Shown here: one piece after another, positions 31,214 to 41,025 of the stretch
Position numbering within the stretch: the stretch's first letter is position 1
Layout: each line of letters begins with the position of its first letter
DNA from: Actinomyces sp. B33
GTDB lineage: Bacteria > Actinomycetota > Actinomycetes > Actinomycetales > Actinomycetaceae
Length of the DNA: 64,000 nucleotides
Direction: 5' to 3'
NCBI RefSeq assembly: GCF_028437565.1
Contig: NZ_JAMRYR010000003.1
Location: forward strand, 310,001-374,000
Position numbers and translations under genes: made by a program
The notes under the pieces: model-generated
The model's database searches: none
What the model saw: only the letters and a program-made list of their open reading frames with translations
Told to the model about the DNA's origin: nothing

Positions 31214-32404
31214 ATGAGGACCATCGAATCCCTGGGCGACCTGCGCGGCACGCGCGTCCTCGTCCGCTCCGACTTCAACGTCCCGCTCAAGGACGGCCAG
31301 ATCACCGACGACGGCCGCATCCGAGCGGCGCTTCCGACCCTGAAGACCCTCGTCGACGCCGGGGCCCGCGTCGTCGTCATGGCCCACCTGGGCCGCCCCA
31401 AGGGCCAGGTCGACCCCGCGTTCTCCCTCGCCCCCGTCGCCGCCCGCCTCGGCGAGCTCATCGACGCCCCCGTCGCCTTGGCCGAGGACGTCGTCGGGGA
31501 GTCCGCCAAGTCCGTCGTCGCCGGGCTCGAGGACGGCCAGATCGCCCTGCTCGAGAACGTCCGCTTCGACCCGCGCGAGACCTCGAAGGTCGACGAGGAG
31601 CGCCAGGAGCTCGCCCGCGCCTACGCCGAGCTCGGCGACGCTTTCGTCTCCGACGGCTTCGGCGTCGTCCACCGCAAGCAGGCCTCCGTCTACGACATCG
31701 CCCAGCTCGTCCCCTCGGCGGCCGGCCTCCTCGTCTTCAAGGAGATCGACTCGCTGTCGCGGGCCACCGACGACCCCGAGCGCCCCTACGGCGTCGTCCT
31801 GGGGGGCTCGAAGGTCTCCGACAAGCTCGGCGTCATCGCCAACCTGCTGAAGAAGGCCGACATGCTCTTCATCGGCGGCGGCATGGCCTTCACCTTCCTC
31901 GCGGCCCAGGGCCATTCGGTCGGCACGTCCCTCCTCGAGGAGGATCAGATCGAGGCCGTCAAGGGGTACCTCGCCGAGGCCGCCGAGCGCGGCGTCGACC
32001 TCGTCCTGCCCGTCGACGTCGTCGTCGCCCCCCGGTTCGCCGCCGACGCGCCCGCGACCGTCGTCCCCGTCGACGCCATCCCGGACGACCAGATGGGCCT
32101 CGACATCGGGCCCGAGTCCCAGCGGCTCTTCGCCGAGAAGATCGCGGCGGCCAAGACCGTCGCGTGGAACGGCCCCATGGGCGTCTTCGAGTTCCCGGCC
32201 TTCGCCGGCGGGACCGCCGCCGTCGCCCGGGCCCTGTCCGAGGGCGACATGTTCTCGGTGATCGGCGGCGGCGACTCGGCCGCGGCCGTGCGCACCCTCG
32301 GCTTCGACGAGGAAACCTTCTCCCACATTTCCACCGGCGGCGGCGCCTCCCTCGAACTCCTCGAGGGCAAGGTCCTGCCCGGCATCGCAGTTCTGGAGGA
32401 CTGA
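31214..32404 (+). CDS. pgk: Phosphoglycerate kinase
   Basis: This glycolytic kinase converts 1,3-bisphosphoglycerate and ADP to 3-phosphoglycerate and ATP. The 396-residue protein has [17 protein letters not shown], the hinge [10 protein letters not shown] and the C-terminal GGGDSAAAV nucleotide loop. ATG 31214 is placed by conserved N-terminal sequence; GAAAGG lies upstream. It is followed 5 bp later by tpiA. Confidence 0.97.
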   Translation: MRTIESLGDLRGTRVLVRSDFNVPLKDGQITDDGRIRAALPTLKTLVDAGARVVVMAHLGRPKGQVDPAFSLAPVAARLGELIDAPVALAEDVVGESAKSVVAGLEDGQIALLENVRFDPRETSKVDEERQELARAYAELGDAFVSDGFGVVHRKQASVYDIAQLVPSAAGLLVFKEIDSLSRATDDPERPYGVVLGGSKVSDKLGVIANLLKKADMLFIGGGMAFTFLAAQGHSVGTSLLEEDQIEAVKGYLAEAAERGVDLVLPVDVVVAPRFAADAPATVVPVDAIPDDQMGLDIGPESQRLFAEKIAAAKTVAWNGPMGVFEFPAFAGGTAAVARALSEGDMFSVIGGGDSAAAVRTLGFDEETFSHISTGGGASLELLEGKVLPGIAVLED

Positions 32405-32409
32405 TCGAC

Positions 32410-33186
32410 ATGACACGCACCCCCCTGATGGCCGGCAACTGGAAGATGAACCTCGACCACCTCGAGGCCAACCATCTCGTCCAGGGCATCGCCATGGAGC
32501 TCAAGGACCATCACCACGACTACGACCGGTGCGAAGTCGTCGTCTTCCCGCCGTTCACCGACATCCGCACCGTCCAGACGATCGTCGACGCCGACGAGCT
32601 CGGGATCAAGTACGGCGCCCAGGACGTGTCGATTCACGACAACGGCGCCTACACCGGCGAGATCTCCACGGCGATGCTCGACAAGCTCGGCTGCTCGTAC
32701 GTCATCATGGGCCACTCGGAGCGCCGCGAGTACCACGGCGAATCCGATGAGCTCGTCGGCGCCAAGGCCCGCAAGGCCCTCGACGCGGGCTTCACCCCGG
32801 TCCTGTGCTGCGGCGAGGCGCTCGAGGTCCGCAAGGCCGGGACCCACGTCGAGTTCGTCCTGGGCCAGATCCGCGCGGCCCTGGCCGGATGGTCGGCCGA
32901 GGACGTCGCGGCGATCGTCGTCGCCTACGAGCCGATCTGGGCGATCGGCACCGGCGAGACCGCGACCTCGCAGGACGCCCAGGAGGTCTGCGGGGCGATC
33001 CGTCAGGCCCTGCGCGAGGACTTCGGGGACGCCACCGCCGACGCGACGCGGATCCTGTACGGCGGCTCGGCCAACCCGGGCAACATCAAGGAGCTCATGG
33101 CCCAGGCCGATATCGACGGCGCCCTCATCGGCGGCGCGTCGCTCAAGGCCGAGTCCTTCGCCGAGATGGCCCGCTTCTACGCCTGA
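32410..33186 (+). CDS. tpiA: Triosephosphate isomerase
   Basis: TpiA interconverts dihydroxyacetone phosphate and glyceraldehyde 3-phosphate. The 258-residue barrel has MAGNWKMN with the active-site Lys, GHSERRE with His 102, [11 protein letters not shown] with catalytic Glu 174, and [14 protein letters not shown] precedes the ATG. It is third in the gapA-pgk-tpiA-secG order common in actinobacteria. Confidence 0.97.
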   Translation: MTRTPLMAGNWKMNLDHLEANHLVQGIAMELKDHHHDYDRCEVVVFPPFTDIRTVQTIVDADELGIKYGAQDVSIHDNGAYTGEISTAMLDKLGCSYVIMGHSERREYHGESDELVGAKARKALDAGFTPVLCCGEALEVRKAGTHVEFVLGQIRAALAGWSAEDVAAIVVAYEPIWAIGTGETATSQDAQEVCGAIRQALREDFGDATADATRILYGGSANPGNIKELMAQADIDGALIGGASLKAESFAEMARFYA

Positions 33187-33188
33187 TG

Positions 33189-33233
33189 CTCGGACGAGTC
33201 CGAGGGGGCCGACCGGTGCGCCGGTTGGCCCCC
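33189..33233 (+). terminator. Double hairpin after tpiA
   Basis: A 7-bp hairpin, CTCGGAC-GA-GTCCGAG (33189-33204), abuts a 13-bp GC-rich stem (33204-33216 with 33221-33233). This probably ends the glycolytic transcript before secG. Confidence 0.65.
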
Positions 33234-33249
33234 ATCGGCTCCCACCCAC

Positions 33250-33255
33250 TAGACT
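33250..33255 (+). promoter_or_regulatory. -10 element of secG
   Basis: TAGACT lies about 73 nt before the secG start, just after the tpiA hairpins, and suggests separate transcription. Confidence 0.45.
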
Positions 33256-33327
33256 CTGCGAAGACCGATCAGATGTCGCGCTCCATCCGGTGCACCGACA
33301 CGATCACCGCTAGGAATCGGATACACA

Positions 33328-33573
33328 GTGACTGCCCTGAAGATCACCCTCATCGTGCTCATCGTCATCACGAGCATTCTGCTGACCCTCACCGTCCTCA
33401 TGCACAAGGGGCGCGGCGGCGGCCTGTCCGACATGTTCGGCGGCGGCATCTCCTCGACGGCGGGCTCGTCCGGGGTCGCCGAGCGCAACCTCAACCGGAT
33501 CACCCTCGGCGTCCTGCTGATCTGGGCCGTGTCGATCGTCGGCTACGGCCTCCTGCAGAAGTGGGTGTTCTGA
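33328..33573 (+). CDS. secG: Preprotein translocase subunit SecG
   Basis: This 81-residue membrane protein has two hydrophobic segments (about 3-25 and 57-75) around a loop with the SecG signature HKGRGGGLSDMFGGG. It assists SecYE in protein export. The start is GTG; AGGAATCGG upstream is a weak ribosome-binding site. Position after tpiA is typical of the phylum. Confidence 0.95.
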   Translation: MTALKITLIVLIVITSILLTLTVLMHKGRGGGLSDMFGGGISSTAGSSGVAERNLNRITLGVLLIWAVSIVGYGLLQKWVF

Positions 33574-33594
33574 GCCCCGCCGCTCACGTGATCC

Positions 33595-33620
33595 CGCCCC
33601 GATCCTGACGGATCGGGGCG
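33595..33620 (+). terminator. Terminator after secG
   Basis: CGCCCCGATCC and GGATCGGGGCG form a perfect 11-bp stem with loop TGAC. It lies between secG and the convergent pgl and could serve both. Confidence 0.75.
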
Positions 33621-33639
33621 TCATCGTCTCAGAGGAGCC

Positions 33640-34380
33640 TCACGAGGGTCGTTCGTTCCCCCGCTCGGCGACCGTGAGCAGCTCCCGGGCCGCCTGGGCG
33701 TCGAGGACCGCCTCGGCGCCCGCATCGAGGAGCGCAGCCGCGGGGCACTCCTGCGGGTGCGCCCCGCCGTAAGCCCGCGACAGGGCCCGGGCCTTCGAGG
33801 AACCGCACGCCCCCAGGAGGATCCGCCGGGCCGACGTCAGCACCGGCATCGACAGGCTGATCCGATTCGGCGGGGGCTTGGGGGACCGGCGCACGGCCAC
33901 GACGTCCGGCCCCGACTCCATCGACCACGGGAAACCCGGGAAGAGGCTCGCGACATGGCCGTCGGGCCCCATGCCGGCGACGACGAGGTCGAGGCGGCGC
34001 CCCGCCATCTCCCGCGCCCACGTCCCCCCGAACTCCCGGACCGCCTCGTCGAGCCCCTGCGAACGGTCCGCCGGCATCCGCATCAGGCGGGCCCCGGGGA
34101 CCTCGTCGAAGAAGGACGCGATGGCCGCCAGGTCGTTGCGGTCCGGGTCGTCGGCGGCGACGAAGCGCTCGTCGACCCACCACACGCGCACGCGCGACCA
34201 CTCGACCTCGTTCGCGCGCGCCCGCATCGCCGGCAGCACCCGTTCGCAGACGAACCCGCCGGCGATGGCCGCGTCGACGCGCCCGCCCGAGGCGCAGGCC
34301 CCGGCGAGCGCGTCGATCGCCAGGTCCGCGAGGCGGGCGGCGGCCTCGTCCGCGGTGGGGACGACCACCGGCCGGCGCAT
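33640..34380 (-). CDS. pgl: 6-phosphogluconolactonase
   Basis: Pgl hydrolyses 6-phosphogluconolactone in the oxidative pentose phosphate pathway. The 246-residue protein contains VRVWWVDERFV and MGPDGHVASLFPG, which define the DevB/Pgl family. Its ATG overlaps the opcA stop (ATGA), so translation is coupled. The correct frame was chosen from two overlapping minus-strand frames by these motifs. Confidence 0.95.
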   Translation of the reverse strand: MRRPVVVPTADEAAARLADLAIDALAGACASGGRVDAAIAGGFVCERVLPAMRARANEVEWSRVRVWWVDERFVAADDPDRNDLAAIASFFDEVPGARLMRMPADRSQGLDEAVREFGGTWAREMAGRRLDLVVAGMGPDGHVASLFPGFPWSMESGPDVVAVRRSPKPPPNRISLSMPVLTSARRILLGACGSSKARALSRAYGGAHPQECPAAALLDAGAEAVLDAQAARELLTVAERGNERPS

Positions 34381-35336
34381 CAACGGCCTCCTCCGGGAGC
34401 GAACGCCGCGAGGTCCTCGGTGATGAGGCTCCCGTAGTAGACGTCCGGGTCGAGGCGGCGCAGCTCCTCCATCAGGCAGTCCTGGACACGGCGGCGCGGG
34501 AGGTTGACCGACGCGGGGTCCAAGCCCTCCCGGTGGACGAAGGCGACCGAGGAGTCGGCATCGCGCTCGAGACGGACCCGCGAACCGTCCTCCAGGTCGA
34601 AGGACACCCGGGTGAGGGTCTGGGCGCTCGGGTCGGTCTCGCGCTCGACGGGGACGCCGAGCTCCCGGCGCAGCCATGCGGCGATGAGGAACGACGAGGG
34701 GTGGGTCGCATGCCCGTGGACCCTCGCCGACACGGGAGCAGAGCCGAAGTCGGCGACGAGGGCCGCCAGGAGCGCCCGCCACAGCGTGACCCCCGACCAG
34801 CCGAGGTCCGTATCGCCCGGCGCGTAGGAGCGGGCCAGGTCGAGGAGGGTGGACACGGGGCACTCGCTCCCGCGCGAGTCGGTGATCCGGCGGATGGCGA
34901 TCCTGCCGAGGGGGTGCTGGCCGGGGCTCGGCGGCGGCATCCCCGGCCAGTAGGCGACGACCGGCGTGTCCGACAGGAGCAGCGGGGCGACGAGGAGGTC
35001 GAGGTCGTCGGCGTCCAGACCCGAGGGGACGAGGACGACGACATCGGAGGGGCCGGCCGCATCCCCGACCCTCAGCTCGGCGTCGAGGCGGGGCTCGATG
35101 GAGCCGGAGGGGGAGGGGCCGGTCGCGGGGGAGTCGACGACGACGATGACGCGGCACGGGTGCTCGCGCGAGGCCGCGTCGCAGATCGCGATCGCGTCCT
35201 CGACCTCGTCCGCGGAGGGCACGACGACGAGGAGGGTCATCACCCGCCCGAGGGCGGACGCCCCCTGCTGGTCGCGCAGGGAGACGAGGCGCGCGGCGAT
35301 CCGCGAGGACGTCGTGTCCTTCAGGGGAATGATCAT
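34380..35336 (-). CDS. opcA: Glucose-6-phosphate dehydrogenase assembly protein OpcA
   Basis: This 318-residue OpcA protein is found mainly in actinobacteria and cyanobacteria and is needed for assembly or redox control of glucose-6-phosphate dehydrogenase. Visible signatures are VVAYWPGMPP and GDTDLGWSGVTLWRALLAAL. It overlaps zwf by 4 bp upstream and pgl by a few bases downstream. Confidence 0.94.
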   Translation of the reverse strand: MIIPLKDTTSSRIAARLVSLRDQQGASALGRVMTLLVVVPSADEVEDAIAICDAASREHPCRVIVVVDSPATGPSPSGSIEPRLDAELRVGDAAGPSDVVVLVPSGLDADDLDLLVAPLLLSDTPVVAYWPGMPPPSPGQHPLGRIAIRRITDSRGSECPVSTLLDLARSYAPGDTDLGWSGVTLWRALLAALVADFGSAPVSARVHGHATHPSSFLIAAWLRRELGVPVERETDPSAQTLTRVSFDLEDGSRVRLERDADSSVAFVHREGLDPASVNLPRRRVQDCLMEELRRLDPDVYYGSLITEDLAAFAPGGGR

Positions 35337-36859
35337 GGGAGCCTCCAGGCGCGCCCGTCGCGGGCCATCATCTCGTGGGCGGACGCAGGGCCCCAGGAGC
35401 CCGGCCGGTACGGGTCGGGCGCCCCCTGGGACGCCCAGAAGTCGAGGACGGGGTCGAGGATCCGCCACGACAGCTCGACCTCGCGCTGGTGGGGGAAGAG
35501 CGGGGCGGCCCCGGCGAGGGCGTCGAGGATCAGCCGCTCGTACGCCTCCGGGGAGTCCTCCGTGAAGGCGTGGCCGTAGCCGAAGTCCATCGTCACGTCG
35601 CGGACCTGCATCTCCGTGCCCGGCACCTTCGCGCCGAACTTGATCGTCATCCCCTCGTCGGGCTGGACGCGGATCACGAGGACGTTCTGCCCGGACTCGG
35701 CGACGTCGGAGTTGTCGAAGGGCACGTGCGCGGACTTCTTGAAGACGACGGCGATCTCGGTGACCCGCTTGCCCAGGCGCTTGCCGGCGCGCAGGTAGAA
35801 GGGGACGCCGGCCCAGCGGCGCGTGTCGACGAAGAGGGTGATCGCCGCGAAGGTCTCGGTCGTCGAGTCGGCGCCGATCCCGTCCTCGTCGAGGAACCCC
35901 TTGACGGGGCCCCCGCCCTGGACGCCCCGCGAGTACTGGCCCCGGGCCGTGGACGACGCGAGGTCGTCGGGCAGGCGCACCGCCGACAGGACCTTCTCCT
36001 TCTCGGCGCGCATCTGCTCCTGGTCGAAACGCACGGGCTCCTCCATGGCCGTCAGGGCGAGGAGCTGGAGGAGGTGGTTCTGGATGACGTCCCGGGCCGC
36101 CCCGATGCCGTCGTAGTACCCGGCGCGCGTGCCTATCCCGATGTCCTCGGCCATGGTGATCTGGACGTGGTCGACGTAGTTGGCCTTCCACAGGGGCTCG
36201 AACATCGTGTTGGCGAAGCGCATCGCCATGATGTTCTGCACCGTCTCCTTGCCGAGGTAGTGGTCGATGCGGAACACGTCGGACTCGTCGAAAACCCGGG
36301 AGACGACGTCGGACAGCTCGCGGGCCGACGCCAGGTCGTGGCCGAAGGGCTTCTCGATGATGACGCGGCGCCATTCGCGCCCTCGGCGGCGGTTGAGCCC
36401 GGTGTCGGCCAGGCGCTGGCAGACGACCGGGAACCACGACGGCGGGATCGACAGGTAGAACGCGTGGTTGCCGCCGGTGCCGCGGGACCGGTCGAGGTCG
36501 GCGACCGTCCGGGCGAGCGCCTCGTAGGCGTCGGGGTCGTCGAAGGTTCCCGATACGAAGCGCAGCCCCGCGCGCAGCTGCTCCCAGGTCCGTTCGTCGA
36601 ACCCGGTGCGCGTGCCCTTCTCGATGGCGTCGCGCACGTAGGACTCGAAGTCCTCGGGCCCCCAGTCGCGGCGGGCGAACCCGGTCAGGGCGAACGCGGG
36701 GTTGAGCAGCCCCCGGTTCGCCAGGTCGTAGACGGCCGGGAGGAGCTTCGTGCGGGCGAGGTCGCCGGTGACGCCGAAGATCACGAGGCCGCAGGGCGGG
36801 GCGATTCGCGGGAGCCGGCGATCGAGGGGGTCGCGCACGTCGACGGGCAGTCGTGCCAC
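35333..36859 (-). CDS. zwf: Glucose-6-phosphate 1-dehydrogenase
   Basis: Zwf catalyses the first, NADP-reducing step of the pentose phosphate pathway. The 508-residue protein has the nucleotide-binding motif FGVTGDLARTKLLPA near the N-terminus and the active-site peptide RIDHYLGKETVQN. The ATG follows AAGGACACCCC. It lies downstream of tkt; the transaldolase gene that often sits between them is absent. Confidence 0.97.
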   Translation of the reverse strand: MARLPVDVRDPLDRRLPRIAPPCGLVIFGVTGDLARTKLLPAVYDLANRGLLNPAFALTGFARRDWGPEDFESYVRDAIEKGTRTGFDERTWEQLRAGLRFVSGTFDDPDAYEALARTVADLDRSRGTGGNHAFYLSIPPSWFPVVCQRLADTGLNRRRGREWRRVIIEKPFGHDLASARELSDVVSRVFDESDVFRIDHYLGKETVQNIMAMRFANTMFEPLWKANYVDHVQITMAEDIGIGTRAGYYDGIGAARDVIQNHLLQLLALTAMEEPVRFDQEQMRAEKEKVLSAVRLPDDLASSTARGQYSRGVQGGGPVKGFLDEDGIGADSTTETFAAITLFVDTRRWAGVPFYLRAGKRLGKRVTEIAVVFKKSAHVPFDNSDVAESGQNVLVIRVQPDEGMTIKFGAKVPGTEMQVRDVTMDFGYGHAFTEDSPEAYERLILDALAGAAPLFPHQREVELSWRILDPVLDFWASQGAPDPYRPGSWGPASAHEMMARDGRAWRLP

Positions 36860-36885
36860 GGGGTGTCCTTCAGGGTCGATGTGAG

Positions 36886-36918
36886 GGGGCCGCAGGGACG
36901 GGCAGTCCCTGCGGCCCC
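36886..36918 (-). terminator. 14-bp perfect hairpin between tkt and zwf
   Basis: GGGGCCGCAGGGAC pairs perfectly with GTCCCTGCGGCCCC across a 5-nt loop in the 74-bp gap. It may reduce read-through from tkt into zwf or protect the tkt mRNA end. Confidence 0.65.
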
Positions 36919-36933
36919 GGGGCGGGAGGGCGC

Positions 36934-39018
36934 TCAGGCCCGGACGGCGGCCAGGGACTCCTTGGCCGCCTCGACGACGGCGGCCGCGTGGATGCCGTAC
37001 TCCTCAAAGAGGAGCTCGCCGGCGGCGGACGCGCCGAAGTGCTCGATGGACACGGCGCGGCCGGCCTCGCCGATCCAGCGGTACCAGGGGGCGGCCAGGC
37101 CGGCCTCCACGGAGACGCGGGCCCTGACGGACGAGGGGAGGACCTCCTCGCGGTAGTCCTCGTCCTGCTGCTCGAACCAGTCGAGGCAGGGCACGGACAC
37201 GACGCGAGCCGCGATGCCGTCGGAGGCGAGGGCCTCGCGGGCCTGAAGAGCGACGCTCACCTCGGAGCCGGACGCCATGAGGATGACGTCGGGCGCGCCC
37301 TCGGTGTCGGCCAGGACGTAGGCGCCGCGCACGAGGCCGTCGGCGCAGGCCAGGCCCGTGCCCTCCCCGCGCGCCGGGTTGGGCAGGTTCTGGCGCGACA
37401 GGACGAGGGCGGCCGGGTGGGACTGCTCGAGGACGGCCTTCCACGCGGCGACGGTCTCGGTGGCGTCGGCCGGACGGATCAGCGCGAGGTTCGGGATCGC
37501 CCGGTAGGCGGTCAGGTGCTCGATGGGCTGGTGGGTGGGGCCGTCCTCGCCGACGCCGATGGAGTCGTGGGTCCACACGTAGGTGACCGGCAGGTCCATG
37601 AGGGCGGCCAGGCGCACGGCGCCGCGCATGAAGTCGGAGAACACGAAGAACGTCCCGCCGTAGGGGCGGGTCGGGCCGTCGGCGGCGATGCCGTTGAGGA
37701 TCGCGCCCATGGCGAACTCGCGGACGCCGAAGTGGAGGTTGCGGCCGAACTCGTTGCCCTGGAAGGCGGTGGAGGAGGCCCCCTCGGGCAGGAACGACGG
37801 ATGGTTCTTCATGTACGTGTTGTTCGACCCGGCCAGGTCGGCGCTGCCGCCCCAGAGCTCGGGGAGGACGTCGGCGATGGCGTTGAGGACCATACCGGAG
37901 GCGGCGCGGGTGGCGACGGGTGTGCCGTCCTCGAAGACCGGCAGCGACTCCTCCCAGCCATCGGGCAGGGCGCCGGACTCGAGGCGGGCCAGGAGGGCGG
38001 CGCGCTCGGGGTTGGCGGTCTTCCACGCCTCGAAGCGGGCGTCCCAGTCGGCGCGGTAGGCGGCGCAGCGCTCGGCGACGTTGCGGCGGGCGGCCTCGAC
38101 GGCCTCCAGGTCGGCGTCGAACATCGCGTCCTCGTTGAGGCCCAGTTCCCGCTTGAGGCCCTTGAGGGCCTCGTCTCCGAGCTTGGCGCCGTGGATGCCG
38201 CCCGTGTTCTGCTTGACGGGGGTGGGCCAGCCGATGATCGTGCGCACGGCGATGAGCGAGGGGCGGGCGGTCTCGGCCTTGGCGGCCTCCAGGGCGGCGT
38301 CGAGGGCGGCGACGTCCTCGCAGTAGGACCCGTCCTCGCTCAGCCAGTCGACGCGCTGGACGTGCCAGCCGTAGGCCTCGTAGCGGGCGAGGACGTCCTC
38401 GGTGAAGGCGATCTTCGTGTCGTCCTCGATGGAGATGTGGTTGTCGTCCCAGATCACCGTCAGGTTGCCGAGGCGCTGGGTGCCCGCCAGGGACGAGGCC
38501 TCGGAGGAGACGCCCTCCTGGAAGCAGCCGTCGCCGGCGATGACGTAGACGTTGTGGTCGAAGACCGACTGGCCGACGGGGGTGTCGGGGTCGAGGAGGC
38601 CGTGGAGGCGCCGGGCGTTCATCGCGAAGCCGACGGCGGAGGCGATACCGGTGCCCAGCGGGCCGGTCGTGATCTCCACGCCCTTGGTGTGCCCGTACTC
38701 GGGGTGGCCGGGGGTCAGGGACCCCGCGGTGCGCAGGCCCTTGATGTCGTCGAGTTCGAGGCCCATCCCGGCCAGGTAGAGCTGGATGTACTGGGTGAGG
38801 GAGGAGTGGCCGGCGGACAGGATGAAGCGGTCGCGGCCGATCCACCGGTCATCGGACGGATCGATGTTCATGTGCCGCTGGTAGAGGAGGTAGGCGGCGG
38901 GGGCGATGGAAATCGCCGTGCCCGGGTGGCCGCTGCCGGTCTGCTCGACGGCGTCGGCGGCGAGGATCTTCGCGGTGGCGACGGCACGGTCGTCGATCGG
39001 GTCCCATGTCAATGTCAC
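36934..39018 (-). CDS. tkt: Transketolase
   Basis: This thiamine-diphosphate enzyme moves two-carbon units between sugar phosphates. The 694-residue protein has [13 protein letters not shown], the ThDP-binding [16 protein letters not shown], and the pyrimidine-domain motif [13 protein letters not shown]. The start GTG at 39018 follows GGAGG by 8 nt. It heads the minus-strand tkt-zwf-opcA-pgl set. Confidence 0.97.
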   Translation of the reverse strand: MTLTWDPIDDRAVATAKILAADAVEQTGSGHPGTAISIAPAAYLLYQRHMNIDPSDDRWIGRDRFILSAGHSSLTQYIQLYLAGMGLELDDIKGLRTAGSLTPGHPEYGHTKGVEITTGPLGTGIASAVGFAMNARRLHGLLDPDTPVGQSVFDHNVYVIAGDGCFQEGVSSEASSLAGTQRLGNLTVIWDDNHISIEDDTKIAFTEDVLARYEAYGWHVQRVDWLSEDGSYCEDVAALDAALEAAKAETARPSLIAVRTIIGWPTPVKQNTGGIHGAKLGDEALKGLKRELGLNEDAMFDADLEAVEAARRNVAERCAAYRADWDARFEAWKTANPERAALLARLESGALPDGWEESLPVFEDGTPVATRAASGMVLNAIADVLPELWGGSADLAGSNNTYMKNHPSFLPEGASSTAFQGNEFGRNLHFGVREFAMGAILNGIAADGPTRPYGGTFFVFSDFMRGAVRLAALMDLPVTYVWTHDSIGVGEDGPTHQPIEHLTAYRAIPNLALIRPADATETVAAWKAVLEQSHPAALVLSRQNLPNPARGEGTGLACADGLVRGAYVLADTEGAPDVILMASGSEVSVALQAREALASDGIAARVVSVPCLDWFEQQDEDYREEVLPSSVRARVSVEAGLAAPWYRWIGEAGRAVSIEHFGASAAGELLFEEYGIHAAAVVEAAKESLAAVRA

Positions 39019-39184
39019 GTCTAGGCCTCCAGCCTGTCAGGGCCCCGTCGTCGGGGCCGGTGTGGGTATCCGCGACCAGTTTAGCCGGGTCCGCCCCCGA
39101 CATCGGGACCGGGGCCGCGAACTCATGTCCACCGCGCTGGAACGATTCTTCGAGGCATGGGGGAGCGGGGCGCGGGAGCGGCGA

Positions 39185-39199
39185 TAGGGTGGGCGCGTG
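39185..39199 (+). promoter_or_regulatory. Leaderless promoter of xerD
   Basis: TAGGGT (39185-39190) lies exactly 6 nt before the GTG at 39197. The intervening GGGCGC is not a credible ribosome-binding site. Confidence 0.6.
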
Positions 39200-40165
39200 A
39201 ACGAGATCGAGGAGGCCGCCGCCGACTGGCTCGACCAGTTGCGCGTCGAACGCGGGGCCTCGCCCCACACCGTCTCCAACTACCGGCGCGACATCGACCG
39301 CTACATCGCCGACCTGGAATCCCATGGGATCACCGCGCTCGCCGGGGTGTCCCCCGTCGACGTCGAGCGCCACCTCGCCGACCTGTCCGCCGGCCGGCTG
39401 ACGGGCCGCCCGGCCGCGGCCTCGTCCGTGGCCCGGGCCAGCGCCTCGATCCGCGGCCTCCACCGTTTCGCCGTCGTCGAGGGCCTGACCGCCGACGACC
39501 CCGCCGCGAGCGTCCGCCCGCCCCGCCAGGGCGATCACCTGCCCAAGGCCCTGGGGGTGGACGAGGTCGCCCGCCTCCTCGACGCGGCCCGCGCCGGCGA
39601 GGGGCCTGCGGGCCTGCGCGACTGGGCGCTCCTCGAAGTGCTGTACGCGACCGGGGCCCGCGTGAGCGAGGCGGTCGCCCTGTGCGTCGACGACGTCGAC
39701 CTCGACGACGAGCTGCCCGTCGTCCGGCTGCTCGGCAAGGGGCGCAAGGAGCGCCTCGTGCCCCTCGGGCACGTCGCCAAGGAGGCCCTCGGCGCCTACC
39801 TCGTGCGCGCCCGCCCGGGGCTCGCCGCCCGGGGCAGGGGAGGGGCGAGGATCTTCCTCAACGCCCGCGGGGCGCCCCTGTCGCGCCAGAGCGCCTGGGA
39901 GGCCATTCAACGGTGCGCCGAGCGGGCCGGCCTCGACCGCCGGGTATCGCCGCACACGCTGCGCCACTCCTTCGCCACGCACCTCCTCGAGGGCGGGGCG
40001 TCGGTGCGCGACGTCCAGGAGCTCCTCGGCCACGCCTCCGTCCAGACCACGCAGATCTACACGCGGGTGACGGCCACGACGCTGCGCGAGATCTACCGGT
40101 CGAGCCACCCGCGCGCCCGCGCAGGGGCCGCGACGGGGGCCGATGGCCTAGAATCGGGGACGTGA
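39197..40165 (+). CDS. xerD: Tyrosine recombinase XerD
   Basis: XerD, with XerC, resolves chromosome dimers at dif. The 322-residue protein has an N-terminal SAM-like DNA-binding domain and a C-terminal catalytic domain with TGARVSEAV (Arg), KGRKERLVPL (Lys), HTLRHSFATHLL (His-x2-Arg), LLGHASVQTTQIYTRV (His and nucleophilic Tyr). Its stop overlaps the parA GTG. Order xerD-parA-scpA-scpB is conserved in actinobacteria. Confidence 0.95.
   Translation: MNEIEEAAADWLDQLRVERGASPHTVSNYRRDIDRYIADLESHGITALAGVSPVDVERHLADLSAGRLTGRPAAASSVARASASIRGLHRFAVVEGLTADDPAASVRPPRQGDHLPKALGVDEVARLLDAARAGEGPAGLRDWALLEVLYATGARVSEAVALCVDDVDLDDELPVVRLLGKGRKERLVPLGHVAKEALGAYLVRARPGLAARGRGGARIFLNARGAPLSRQSAWEAIQRCAERAGLDRRVSPHTLRHSFATHLLEGGASVRDVQELLGHASVQTTQIYTRVTATTLREIYRSSHPRARAGAATGADGLESGT
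40149..40164 (+). promoter_or_regulatory. Internal leaderless promoter of parA
   Basis: TAGAAT (40149-40154), inside the 3' end of xerD, lies 7 nt before the parA GTG. parA-scpA-scpB may thus be transcribed independently of xerD. Confidence 0.5.
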
Positions 40166-41025
40166 CGACCCCAGCGCAGCCCACCCTGACCGGCGAGATC
40201 CCCACCGATCCCGAGGACTTCCCCGTTCCCGCGCCGTTGAGCGGGCACGGACCGGCCCGCGTCATCGCCATGTGCAATCAGAAGGGCGGCGTCGGGAAGA
40301 CGACGACGACGATCAACCTGGGGGCCTCCCTCGCCGAGTACGGCAGGCGCGTCCTCATCGTCGACTTCGACCCGCAGGGCGCCGCCTCCGTGGGCCTGGG
40401 CGTCAACACCCTCGACATGGACCAGACGGTCTACACACTCTTGACGAACCCGAAGGCCGACGTGCGGGCCACCGTGTGCCCCACATCCGTCGAGGGGCTG
40501 GACATCATCCCCGCGAATATCGACCTGTCGGCCGCCGAGGTCCAGCTCGTCAACGAGGTGGCCCGCGAGTCGGCGCTCGCCCGCGTCCTGCGCCACGTCG
40601 AGGACGACTACGACGTGATCCTCATCGATTGCCAGCCCTCCCTCGGTCTCCTGGCCATCAACGCGCTGACCGCCGCCCACGGCGTCATCGTCCCCGTCGA
40701 GGCCGAGTTCTTCGCCCTGCGCGGCGTCGCCCTCCTCGTCGAGACCATCGAGACGGTCCGCGACCGCATCAACCCCCGCCTGAAGATCGACGGGATCGTC
40801 GCAACGATGGTCGACCAGCGGACCCTCCACTCGCGCGAGGTCCTCGACCGGCTCGGGGACGCCTTCGGCGACCTGGTGTTCACGACGAGGATCGGCAGGA
40901 CCATCAAGTTCCCCGACGCATCGGTCGCCACCGAGCCGATCACCACCTATGCGCCCAACCACCCCGGGGCGCGCGCCTACCGGAGACTGGCGCGCGAACT
41001 CATCGCCCGTGGCGACGCCGCCTGA
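40162..41025 (+). CDS. ParA/Soj-family ATPase
   Basis: This 287-residue Walker-type ATPase has the deviant Walker A CNQKGGVGKTTTTINLG, Walker B ILIDCQPSLG and the DNA-binding C-terminal region of ParA proteins. It sits directly before scpA and scpB and so probably works with chromosome segregation or condensation, but no parB is adjacent. This is likely the second, ScpAB-associated ParA typical of actinobacteria rather than the oriC-linked one. It overlaps scpA by 17 bp. Confidence 0.93.
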   Translation: MTTPAQPTLTGEIPTDPEDFPVPAPLSGHGPARVIAMCNQKGGVGKTTTTINLGASLAEYGRRVLIVDFDPQGAASVGLGVNTLDMDQTVYTLLTNPKADVRATVCPTSVEGLDIIPANIDLSAAEVQLVNEVARESALARVLRHVEDDYDVILIDCQPSLGLLAINALTAAHGVIVPVEAEFFALRGVALLVETIETVRDRINPRLKIDGIVATMVDQRTLHSREVLDRLGDAFGDLVFTTRIGRTIKFPDASVATEPITTYAPNHPGARAYRRLARELIARGDAA

